Shown in pieces: positions 1-5,717 of a DNA stretch of 8,042 nucleotides. This stretch comes from an uncultured bacterium (GTDB taxonomy: Bacteria; Verrucomicrobiota; Kiritimatiellia; CAIKKV01; CAITUY01). The stretch is from NCBI GenBank assembly GCA_903934155.1, contig CAIZMS010000041.1, positions 1-8,042 of the forward strand, read 5' to 3'. Position numbers and translations under genes: made by a program. The notes under the pieces were generated by a model. It was not told the DNA's origin. It saw only the letters and a program-made list of their open reading frames with translations, and searched no databases. Within the stretch, counting starts at the first letter, position 1; each line of letters begins with the position of its first letter.

Positions 1-53
1 GTTTCGCTCGTAACGCCGTAGCTCAGGTTGCCAACATACAGTTTCTTACCCAT
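1..53 (-). CDS. RRM-domain RNA-binding protein, N-terminal fragment (cut by window edge)
   Basis: Reading leftwards from the ATG at 53-51 gives MGKKLYVGNLSYGVTSE before the window ends. LYVGNL at residues 5-10 matches the RNP-2 motif that opens an RNA-recognition motif, and short RRM proteins typically begin this way a few residues after the start. The family binds single-stranded RNA. In cyanobacteria and several other bacteria, small RRM proteins are often cold- or stress-induced and act as RNA chaperones; whether that applies here is inference. The start is supported by a good Shine-Dalgarno GAGGAG (66-61), 7 nt from the ATG. That site can be masked by upstream RNA (see the leader entry). 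The RNP-1 motif and C-terminus lie outside the window, so total length and any glycine-rich tail are unknown. Confidence 0.85.
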   Translation of the reverse strand, partial: MGKKLYVGNLSYGVTSE

Positions 54-217
54 CTTCGATCTCCTCTTTTTGAGGACTAACGGATCCGTTCTTTTGCTTT
101 CTGGCTCCTATGGAAAGGGGTCCAACTCGAACCCATTTAAGGAGGAAGATCGAAATACGTCGGGCTCCCTGATTGCTTTCCGCAACACTGGCCGGCTCCT
201 TCGACTACCAACTTACG
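54..217 (-). promoter_or_regulatory. Structured 5' leader of the RRM gene with SD-sequestering inverted repeat
   Basis: In the minus-strand RNA, CGAUCU-U-CCUC (152-142) is complementary to GAGGAGAUCG (66-57), the segment holding the SD. This gives ten pairs with one bulged U, and can extend through UUU/AAG (155-153 with 56-54) right up to the start codon. A local hairpin CCUC-AAAAA-GAGG (75-63) also traps the SD core. Between the two arms lie another hairpin (134-118; GGGUUC/GGACCC with one G-U pair, loop GAGUU) and a perfect 12-bp palindrome (79-90). If the promoter proposed at 224-253 is right, the leader is about 165 nt, similar in scale to structured leaders of cold-shock genes. The pairings are read directly from the sequence. 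The regulatory role (temperature sensing or autoregulation by the RRM protein) is inference. Confidence 0.5.
79..90. repeat. Perfect 12-bp palindrome AACGGATCCGTT in the RRM leader
   Basis: AACGGATCCGTT is its own reverse complement and lies 25 bp upstream of the RRM start codon. With no spacer it makes a poor RNA hairpin, so if functional it is more likely a dimeric-protein DNA site. Chance occurrence of a 12-bp palindrome in a window of this size is not negligible. Confidence 0.3.
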
Positions 218-223
218 GGGGGG

Positions 224-253
224 AGAATACTTCATTTTCCTCGAAAAGTGCAA
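224..253 (-). promoter_or_regulatory. Candidate sigma-70 promoter for the RRM gene
   Basis: On the minus strand TTGCAC (253-248) is followed after 18 nt by TATTCT (229-224). The -10 matches 4 of 6 consensus bases; the -35 is weak (TTG conserved). It lies in an AT-richer stretch downstream of the protease stop codon and would start transcription near 217. It is the best candidate I saw between 54 and 300, but many weaker combinations are possible. Confidence 0.35.
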
Positions 254-272
254 TACATATGATGTTTATTAA

Positions 273-301
273 ATCCCGGGTTAAACGATTCGAGCCCGGA
301 T
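273..301 (-). terminator. Weak hairpin after the S8 protease gene
   Basis: Immediately after the protease stop codon the minus strand reads ATCCGGG, a 14-nt loop, then CCCGGGAT: seven pairs with one bulged C. It is followed by ATTTAATAAAC, which is AT-rich but has no clean U-run, so it is at best a modest intrinsic terminator. It would separate the protease transcript from the RRM promoter just downstream. Confidence 0.35.
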
Positions 302-1767
302 CATTTTAAATACAACCCGATGGCGGCGGTATTAAATCTCGGGATTTCAGGATGAATGGTTTCCGCAGTTGAAGGAGTCGACCCCAGGGTCTGGGTGAGT
401 GCGCGCAGGGCTTCGGTGGCGTCCGCCTTCGGATGGGCGGCCAGGTATTGTGCGATTACATTGGCGGTGTAGGCGGCGGCGATCGAACTTCCACCATACT
501 GACCCGGTGGTCCTTTATACCCTACGGGAAGTGTGGCAAAGCCCGGAGCCGCAAACTTGATGAAGGATCCGTAATTTGATTGATTCCAGACATTTCCGTC
601 AGGTGTAAGTGTCGCAACCGCAATAACATCCGGAAGAGCAGCAGGGTAAAATGGCTTGCCAGTCGGTTCATTGCCGGCGGCGGCCACCAGGATGACCCCT
701 TGTTTTCTGGCATAGGCGATGGCATCGTTGAAAAAGCCACTGTCATTTTCAGACCCCCAACTCATGCTGATGACCCTGGCTCCCTGCTCCAGAGAGAACA
801 TCATGCTTTGCATCAGGGAGAATCCAGAGGTCATGCCCTGATCATCCATGGTGCGGATGGGAATGATGGGAATGGAGGCGGGGACTAAGGAGTCTGTGCC
901 CGTCGGATTGACGGCTCCGGCGGCGATGAAGGCCATCTGGGTTCCGTGTCCGAGCGGATCGGAAATGGCTTGCCAGGGGGCGGTGGCATCAAGTGTGGTG
1001 ACCACGGCGTTGGCTAGCAAGGCTGTCGGAGTGAACCCCGAGTCGAGGATGGCGATCGCCGGGCCATCGAGGGCGGAAACCGTGCGGGGTGAGCTTTTTA
1101 GGTCCTCCTCTCCCGTTCTTGCCGGAGTGATCGATCGGTAGATCTGGTTGGGTTCGGTTTTGAGGACCAGGGGATCTTTCGCCAGACTGTTCAGGGTTTC
1201 AGCGAGATTAGCACCCGGCTGAAGGCGGAGCCGGTAGATGGCGAGTGCCGGGATGCCATCCAGAACCATGGCTCTATTTTTCATCAGAAGGGCTTTGAAT
1301 TGTTCTCCGGTAATGCCGGCGCGAAGACGGAGCAGGATTTCGTTTTTGAGGCAGACGATGGAATTGGTTTGTGCCACCGTGGTGGAAGGGGCGGGACGGG
1401 GCAGGAGCAGGCGGCGGTCTCCGGGTTTGTATACGAGGACTTCTGAAAGGCGTTTGATTTTTCCTGCCGGCCCGTCAAGGGTTTGCCAGCTCAGGGCATA
1501 GTCGCAGTCAGCCAGAAGTCGCTTGATGCCCTCCCCGATTTCGCGATTGTCGAAGTGGGCGGTGATCAGCGGGTTGATCCGATCATCCATTGCCACCCTT
1601 ACTCCCGCTTCTTGAAGTTGAGCCAAGATCTCGGTGAGCGGGGTTTGATCGGCCTGGATGGACAGGGTATCTGCCGCCATGCGGACTTCGAAGGCGGGCA
1701 GGGAGCTGACGGTCAGCCCCAGTAACAGCAGGCAGAAGGGTTTTTGAATGGATCGCCACGACTTCAT
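301..1767 (-). CDS. Secreted subtilisin-family (S8) serine protease with secretin-like N-terminal domain
   Basis: A 488-residue predicted exported endopeptidase. Residues 1-25 form a signal peptide (KSWRSIQK, then CLLLLGLTVSSLPAF). Residues about 32-95 resemble the short alpha/beta repeat of secretin/STN domains (SIQADQTPLTEILAQLQ..., then a repeated ...GEGIKRLLADCDYALSW pattern), which is unusual on a protease. Residues about 138-212 (NEILLRLRAGITGEQF ... LKTEPNQIYR) look like a fervidolysin/subtilisin-type propeptide. The catalytic domain spans about 232-488: Asp242 in AILDSG, His274 in GHGT, oxyanion Asn366 in AAAGNEP, and Ser428 in GSSIA (usually GTSMA). All catalytic residues are present. 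The start gives an intact signal peptide and has AAGGAG upstream, although the SD spacing is only 3 nt. The gene is divergent from mutY with 57 bp between them. Substrate is unknown. The protease call is firm; the N-terminal domain call is by pattern only. Confidence 0.93.
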   Translation of the reverse strand: MKSWRSIQKPFCLLLLGLTVSSLPAFEVRMAADTLSIQADQTPLTEILAQLQEAGVRVAMDDRINPLITAHFDNREIGEGIKRLLADCDYALSWQTLDGPAGKIKRLSEVLVYKPGDRRLLLPRPAPSTTVAQTNSIVCLKNEILLRLRAGITGEQFKALLMKNRAMVLDGIPALAIYRLRLQPGANLAETLNSLAKDPLVLKTEPNQIYRSITPARTGEEDLKSSPRTVSALDGPAIAILDSGFTPTALLANAVVTTLDATAPWQAISDPLGHGTQMAFIAAGAVNPTGTDSLVPASIPIIPIRTMDDQGMTSGFSLMQSMMFSLEQGARVISMSWGSENDSGFFNDAIAYARKQGVILVAAAGNEPTGKPFYPAALPDVIAVATLTPDGNVWNQSNYGSFIKFAAPGFATLPVGYKGPPGQYGGSSIAAAYTANVIAQYLAAHPKADATEALRALTQTLGSTPSTAETIHPEIPRFNTAAIGLYLK

Positions 1768-1824
1768 GGACTCCTTATATCACAATGGTGGAAATTATCA
1801 TTCGGATTATGCCATGATCCCGGG
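1768..1824. promoter_or_regulatory. Divergent 57-bp intergenic region between the protease and mutY
   Basis: This short AT-rich gap must carry, or closely adjoin, promoters for two divergent genes. On the minus strand GATATAAGGAG includes the protease SD (1776-1771). On the plus strand GGATTATGCC near 1804-1813 is a possible -10-like element for mutY, but no convincing -35 accompanies it. No recognisable operator is seen. Confidence 0.3.
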
Positions 1825-2919
1825 ATGTCCAAGCGGGAAAACAGACTGTCCGTTACCTGGCCGCGTGAATTGGTCCGGTGGTTTGAGCGCGAGCATCGAC
1901 CCATGCCGTGGCGGAGTGATCCCTCGCCGTACAAGGTCTGGATCAGCGAGATCATGCTTCAGCAGACTCAGGTGGTGACGGTGATTCCGTACTTTGACCG
2001 GTTTGTGGGACGGTTTCCGTCTTTCGAGGTTCTGGCGGCGGCCGATCTGCAAGACGTGCTGAAACTGTGGGAAGGGCTGGGATACTATTCCCGGGCCCGG
2101 AATCTTCATCAGGCGGCCCGGGTACTCGTCGAAAAATACAAGGGGAAGCCCCCTTTAACGGCGGCGGGTTTGCGGGAGTTGCCGGGCATTGGTGCCTATA
2201 CGGCGGCCGCCATCGCCAGTATCGCTTTCGGTGAGCCGGTTCCCTCTGTGGATGGCAATGTCCTCCGGGTGTGCAGCCGGTTGTGGGGGCTCGAGACCCC
2301 GATGCGCGACAAGGCGCTGGCGGATGAGGTCAGGGCCCGGTTGACGCCCCTGATTCGCAAGGTTAATCCGTCACACTTCAACCAGGCGATGATGGAGACC
2401 GGGGCTTTGATTTGCAAACCGAGGAATCCGCAGTGCAGCGGGTGTTTGTTGTCGCGGCATTGCGTGGCCTTCAAGACGAATCGGACGGATGAACTGCCAG
2501 TTGTCGAGAAAGCGGGGATCGTTCCGCATTACCGTATTGCCGTTGGGGTGGTTTGGAAAAAGGGGCGAATTTTGATCGCTCGCCGCGCCGAAAAGCAGAT
2601 GTTGGGTGGTTTGTGGGAATTTCCCGGCGGAAAACAGGAAAAGGATGAGGTTTTGGATGAGACGGCGGTCCGGGAGATTCAGGAGGAGACGGGGCTCGCT
2701 GTCAGGGTTGGGGTTCCTATTGTCACCGTCAAGCATGCCTATTCCCATTTCAAGATTACGATGACCGCATTCCGGTGCGAGTGGCTGTCTGGCCGGGCCC
2801 GGCCCAAGGCCGCCGTGGAGCTGAAGTGGATCCTGCCTGCCGCTTTGGTCGATTATCCCATGCCCCGGGCGACTCGGCGCATTGCCGAGGCGAGCGTGAT
2901 TCGATCAGGGAAATCCTGA
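1825..2919 (+). CDS. mutY: A/G-specific adenine DNA glycosylase MutY with intact Nudix box
   Basis: A 364-residue base-excision repair enzyme that removes adenine mispaired with 8-oxoguanine. The helix-hairpin-helix domain has catalytic Glu42 in SEIMLQQTQV, LPGIGAYTA (119-127, Tyr125) and catalytic Asp143 in SVDGNVLRV. The [4Fe-4S] loop is complete: Cys197-X6-Cys204-X2-Cys207-X5-Cys213. The C-terminal MutT-like domain (about 233-355) keeps the 8-oxoG-reading YSH loop (306-308). Unlike the classic enzymes it also has a full Nudix box, GX5EX7REUXEEXGU, at 269-291. I chose ATG 1825 because it gives the usual MutY N-terminus; the in-frame ATG at 1744 lies inside the divergent protease gene and would add an atypical 27-residue extension. 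No strong SD precedes 1825. The hairpin and phosphorelay genes downstream are on the same strand, 93 bp away. Confidence 0.95.
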   Translation: MSKRENRLSVTWPRELVRWFEREHRPMPWRSDPSPYKVWISEIMLQQTQVVTVIPYFDRFVGRFPSFEVLAAADLQDVLKLWEGLGYYSRARNLHQAARVLVEKYKGKPPLTAAGLRELPGIGAYTAAAIASIAFGEPVPSVDGNVLRVCSRLWGLETPMRDKALADEVRARLTPLIRKVNPSHFNQAMMETGALICKPRNPQCSGCLLSRHCVAFKTNRTDELPVVEKAGIVPHYRIAVGVVWKKGRILIARRAEKQMLGGLWEFPGGKQEKDEVLDETAVREIQEETGLAVRVGVPIVTVKHAYSHFKITMTAFRCEWLSGRARPKAAVELKWILPAALVDYPMPRATRRIAEASVIRSGKS

Positions 2920-2971
2920 TGAGGATTTCAGGGTTTCCCCTATATCTCTTTGCTGAGCGGTTATCTACTAT

Positions 2972-3006
2972 CCCGGGCTGGGTGAGGGCCTGCTGTAGCC
3001 CGGGAG
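2972..3006 (+). promoter_or_regulatory. Hairpin overlapping the Shine-Dalgarno of the response regulator gene
   Basis: CCCGGGCT (2972-2979) pairs perfectly with AGCCCGGG (2997-3004), an 8-bp GC-rich stem with a 17-nt loop. The right arm contains the first three bases of the SD GGGAG (3002-3006), which lies 6 nt before the ATG at 3013. No U-tract follows, so it is not a convincing terminator for mutY. It could lower or condition translation of the regulator. The pairing is observed; the function is inferred. Confidence 0.45.
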
Positions 3007-3012
3007 ACGAAC

Positions 3013-3453
3013 ATGGCGAAAATCGATTCAGTGGATGGGTCGCGATTTCTGAAAGCGGTTGTGATTGATGATGAGCCTGTTGTGCTCAGCTGTATCAGTC
3101 TTCTCTTGAAACGACGGGGGTATGAGGTTCTCGCGTTTTCGAATCCGGCCGATTCTCCGGTATGCCGGTTTCGCTCGTGTCCTTGTTCTCAGCATCCTTC
3201 CTGTCCGGATCTCGTGATTTCTGATTTTGACATGCCAGGGATCAACGGGGTTGAGGTGTTGGAGGGGATGTTTGAAAAGGGGTGTAAATGTCGCCATGTT
3301 GCCCTGATTTCGGGAAAAGGATTGAGGGAGGGGGACTTGATCCGCATGGCAAAATACGCTACTAGGTATTTTCTCAAGCCTATTGATTTTATCCAGTTTT
3401 ATGCCTGGCTCGATCGAGTGGAGCATGAAGTCGCCGGGCGTTGTACGGCTTGA
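3013..3453 (+). CDS. Single-domain response regulator (CheY-like receiver) with cysteine-rich insert
   Basis: A 146-residue cytoplasmic receiver domain without an output domain. It has the standard phosphorylation set: acidic pair Asp19-Asp20 (VVIDDEP), phospho-acceptor Asp71 in LVISDFDMPGINGVEVL, the switch Ser100 in ALISGKG, and Lys122 in YFLKPID. Between helix 2 and strand 3, where most receivers have a short loop, there is an insert with Cys51, Cys56, Cys58 and Cys64 (C-x4-C-x-C-x5-C), plus Cys91 and Cys93 in the next helix/strand region. Such a cluster could bind a metal or respond to redox. GGAG 6 nt upstream supports the start, but it is partly buried in the hairpin at 2972-3004. The next gene, 15 bp downstream, encodes an HPt protein, the likely phosphotransfer partner. 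No histidine kinase is visible in the window. Confidence 0.93.
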   Translation: MAKIDSVDGSRFLKAVVIDDEPVVLSCISLLLKRRGYEVLAFSNPADSPVCRFRSCPCSQHPSCPDLVISDFDMPGINGVEVLEGMFEKGCKCRHVALISGKGLREGDLIRMAKYATRYFLKPIDFIQFYAWLDRVEHEVAGRCTA

Positions 3454-3468
3454 CGGAGGAGGGTTCGG

Positions 3469-3825
3469 ATGGACGGCGGCTATATTGATGACAAGGCGAT
3501 TTCAGCCCTGAAAGAACTGGGGGGAGGTAGTTTTGTCGTTCAGATGATTGATGTTTTTCTCGTTTATGCACCCAAGGTTATGGCTGAGGCCCGGGCGGGT
3601 CTTGCCAAGGGGGATCTTGAGCCCCTGATTCGAATGGGGCACTCCCTGCGGTCAAGTGGACGGAACCTCGGGATGATCCGAATGGCAGAGTTGGCCGAAA
3701 AAGTGGAGTCGGCGGGGCGATCCGGTCAGTTACCCTTATTACCGTCCCTGCTGGATGAACTGGAGCAGGTGTTTTCGCTGACAAAAAAAGGCCTTGAGGA
3801 ACTGAGGAGGCCGTTGGCCTCGTGA
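3469..3825 (+). CDS. HPt (histidine phosphotransfer) domain protein
   Basis: A 118-residue, mostly helical protein built as a single HPt domain, which relays phosphate between receiver domains or between a hybrid kinase and a regulator. The phospho-histidine is His58 in MGHSLRSSGRNLGM, matching the HPt pattern H-(S/T)-L-(K/R)-x-S-x3-(L/I)-G. The preceding helix (VQMIDVFLVYAPKVMAEARAGLAKGDLEPL) has the usual form. The strong SD GGAGGAGGG (3455-3463), 5 nt from the ATG, begins right after the response-regulator stop codon, so the two genes are almost certainly one operon. A cognate hybrid kinase must be encoded elsewhere. A GAGGCC-GTT-GGCCTC hairpin (3807-3821) ends just before the stop codon but lacks a U-tract. 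Confidence 0.9.
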   Translation: MDGGYIDDKAISALKELGGGSFVVQMIDVFLVYAPKVMAEARAGLAKGDLEPLIRMGHSLRSSGRNLGMIRMAELAEKVESAGRSGQLPLLPSLLDELEQVFSLTKKGLEELRRPLAS

Positions 3826-4125
3826 TTTGCCGAGCTGACAAAAAAATCGACCGCAGGGTTTCGGTCTGCGGTCGTCTTGGTAAGCATTTACCTGCTACCG
3901 GGTTCCCCAGTCGGTCAGTAGAGTCTGAACTTTATGATGTCTGAGACACCGTCCGGAACATCACCAACCTCAGGTCGAGTTACTATAAAGCATTCGCCGT
4001 GCCGGAATGCGGGGTGGGATGGGTTTGACAATCTCCTTACAGCCTCACCCTGATAGAAGTCATAATCCGGAGCGGAATGTTAAGGAATTATCAAATTCCC
4101 TGGCGATGTCGTCTCGATCGATGTG
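3826..4125. other. Gene-free convergent intergenic region
   Basis: This region lies between the ends of the HPt gene (plus) and rnd (minus). It holds the terminator hairpin at 3840-3874, a 6-bp stem GCATTC/GAATGC (3990-3995 with 4005-4010), and a GGAATT-ATCA-AATTCC hairpin (4084-4099) some 27 nt past the rnd stop codon. A TTGACA at 4025-4030 has no -10 at a proper distance. The only plus-strand reading frame of note (39 codons from 3934) lacks an SD and any recognisable motif. I found no tRNA or other known RNA here. Confidence 0.6.
3840..3874 (-). terminator. Intrinsic terminator reading on the minus strand
   Basis: CGACCGCAG (3848-3856) pairs perfectly with CTGCGGTCG (3866-3874), loop 9 nt. 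On the minus strand the stem is followed by A then seven U residues (3846-3840), a textbook Rho-independent terminator; on the plus strand it is followed only by TCTTGG. It therefore best serves the rnd transcript, about 250 nt beyond its stop codon. It may also weakly stop the receiver-HPt transcript coming the other way. Confidence 0.75.
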
Positions 4126-5277
4126 TCATGTCTCGATTGTGAGACAAAGTTCTCGCGACTGCATCGACTTCAAGCAATCACCTAGAAGTTTTGCACGCCA
4201 GCCGCGTAGAAGTCGGTGATTTTTGGGTAAGGCATTCCGGCCTTCATGCAGGAGCATCAGAACATCGTTTTTGGTGCTTACCAGGCGGGGATCCACTGGT
4301 TTTGCCTCTGCGGTTTTACGGATACTCTCCACAACTGAAGTGATCCGGTCCTTCCCGATTTTTTGCTCATCAGGAGCAATCGGGGTGATGGGCCATTCTG
4401 ATTCTGGAAGGGCCAATCCCCGTTGTACGGCCGCCAGAAGGGATTCGCCGTAACGCTGTTCGGTTCGACGCCTGAGATCCCGGCATTGCTCGAAGTCGGG
4501 GGCTTGAACCGGCAATACGGCGGCCACGGAGAGGAGTTCGGAGTCTTCTACAACATGTTGACGAGGGAGGTCGATCGTTCTGGCCTCCTGCTCCCGCCAG
4601 GCGGCAAGTTCCCGAAGAACGGCCAGATTTCGGGGTTGGAGGCGTCCCGCCGCGCGAATTCGGCGATAGGTCTCGCGAGGGGGTGGCTCTTCGGTGAGCG
4701 AGGGTGCGTTTAGCAATTCAAGCTCCTCATCCAACCAGGCCTCGACGCCGGCTGACCGCGCTTTTTCACGGAGCAGAGCCATTGCCCGGGGCAGGTGGCG
4801 GACATCGTCGGCTGCGTATTCCAATTGCTCGAGGGATAAGGGGCGGGCCAACCAGTCGGTGCGGGTGTGGCCTTTGGGTAACTGGATATCCAGGAGATTC
4901 GCCAGCAGATTTTGGAGTGAGGTCTCACTGCTGAGTCCGGCAAAACCCGCTGCCAGGCGGGTGTCGAAGATGTTCTGAGGCACCGCGCCGGTTGCGCGGC
5001 GCAGAATCATGAGATCCTGCGGGGCATCGTGCAGGATTTTTACGATATTGGGCGAAGATAGAATTTTTCCAAGAGGCGAGAGGTCGGGGAGGGCGATGGG
5101 ATCAATCAGAAAACAGGACCCGTCTGGTGCTCCCAGTTGAATCAGGCCGAGTCGGGCATAGAATGTCCGTTCCCAGACGAATTCAGTGTCAACGGCCACG
5201 CAGGGGGCGCTGGAAAGGGTCCCGGCAAGTTTTTCCAGGGCCTGTGGTGTTTCAATCATGGTGTAGTGATCAGTCAT
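4126..5277 (-). CDS. rnd: Ribonuclease D (DEDDy 3'-5' exoribonuclease)
   Basis: A 383-residue enzyme, close to the usual length of RNase D, which trims the 3' ends of tRNA precursors and other small RNAs. All exonuclease motifs are present: Asp30 and Glu32 in VAVDTEF (Exo I), Asp88 in ILHDAPQDL (Exo II), and Tyr154-x3-Asp158 in LEYAADDV (Exo III, DEDDy type), preceded by the typical RTDWLARPLSLEQ stretch. An HRDC nucleic-acid-binding domain follows at about 212-290 (LQPRNLAVLRELAAWREQEA). The C-terminal part contains a second HRDC-like segment ending at LLRGWRAKLLG. ATG 5277 is taken as start; ATG 5259 is an alternative, and neither has a clear SD. The gene lies 34 bp downstream of the GIY-YIG gene on the same strand, so read-through or coupling is likely. 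The strong terminator at 3840-3874 is downstream. Confidence 0.95.
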   Translation of the reverse strand: MTDHYTMIETPQALEKLAGTLSSAPCVAVDTEFVWERTFYARLGLIQLGAPDGSCFLIDPIALPDLSPLGKILSSPNIVKILHDAPQDLMILRRATGAVPQNIFDTRLAAGFAGLSSETSLQNLLANLLDIQLPKGHTRTDWLARPLSLEQLEYAADDVRHLPRAMALLREKARSAGVEAWLDEELELLNAPSLTEEPPPRETYRRIRAAGRLQPRNLAVLRELAAWREQEARTIDLPRQHVVEDSELLSVAAVLPVQAPDFEQCRDLRRRTEQRYGESLLAAVQRGLALPESEWPITPIAPDEQKIGKDRITSVVESIRKTAEAKPVDPRLVSTKNDVLMLLHEGRNALPKNHRLLRGWRAKLLGDCLKSMQSRELCLTIET

Positions 5278-5311
5278 GGCCGAAAAGTATCAGGGAGAGG
5301 GAAGGTGACGG

Positions 5312-5614
5312 TCAAGGGACTTTTCTCGCCCGGGTAGCGGTCCGCCTGTTCCTGGTCCGCTCGGCAAACTTTCGTTTCTCGGGGGCGGTCATTTGCTTTA
5401 TCAGGTATTCGGCCTGCGAGGCGGTGGATCGACTGGTAAATTCGACCACGGCCAGCAGTTTTTTCGGCCGGTGGGCTCGGGTATAACGGGCGCCGGTGCC
5501 CGAGAGGTGGGCCGCATAACGGGCCGCTACATTCACCGCAATGCCGGTGTAAATGCTTTTGTCCTCGCACTCAATCAGATAGAGGAACCAGGGTTTCGCA
5601 AGTGGATCTAGCAT
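5312..5614 (-). CDS. Small GIY-YIG domain protein (UPF0213/YhbQ-like)
   Basis: A 100-residue single-domain GIY-YIG protein. The strand motifs are LYL (11-13, the GIY position) and YTG (22-24, the YIG position). Arg32 in ARYAAHLSG and Glu69 in SQAEYLIKQM occupy the catalytic Arg and metal-binding Glu positions, and GTGARYTRAHRPKKL is typical of the YhbQ/UPF0213 group. These proteins are putative structure-selective nucleases, and some have reported DNA cleavage activity; the physiological role is poorly known. The basic tail (RKFAERTRNRRTATRARKVP) could help bind nucleic acid. Start ATG 5614 gives the standard family N-terminus; the longer frame from 5782 would overlap the divergent acyltransferase gene. 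No clear SD precedes it. It is probably transcribed ahead of rnd. Confidence 0.88.
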   Translation of the reverse strand: MLDPLAKPWFLYLIECEDKSIYTGIAVNVAARYAAHLSGTGARYTRAHRPKKLLAVVEFTSRSTASQAEYLIKQMTAPEKRKFAERTRNRRTATRARKVP

Positions 5615-5717
5615 GAGCCGATTATCCGGATAGCCGGGATGCGGGTCAAGATCGGAGCGGGGGGCGGGATGCTGCGGGCTTGCGTTAAGAGCTTCGTTTT
5701 GCAACCTTCTCGGAACG

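Noticed and set aside
270..301. tRNA-like T-arm (GGGCTCGAATC on the minus strand)
   Set aside because: No acceptor stem, D-arm or anticodon arm can be assembled around it; the match is explained by the hairpin after the protease stop codon.
28..309. A 93-codon plus-strand frame over the RRM leader
   Set aside because: It starts inside the RRM gene on the opposite strand, has no SD, ends in the protease gene, and its translation resembles no protein family.
1744..1824. N-terminal extension of MutY from an upstream ATG
   Set aside because: The extension overlaps the divergent protease gene's 5' end and is atypical; MutY homology begins after the ATG at 1825.
3934..4053. Possible 39-codon small protein in the convergent intergenic region
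   Set aside because: No Shine-Dalgarno sequence, no motif or hydrophobic segment, and no promoter at a sensible distance.
4025..4066. TTGACA followed by CATAAT as a promoter
   Set aside because: The spacing is 30 bp, far outside the sigma-70 range, and no supported gene lies downstream on that strand.
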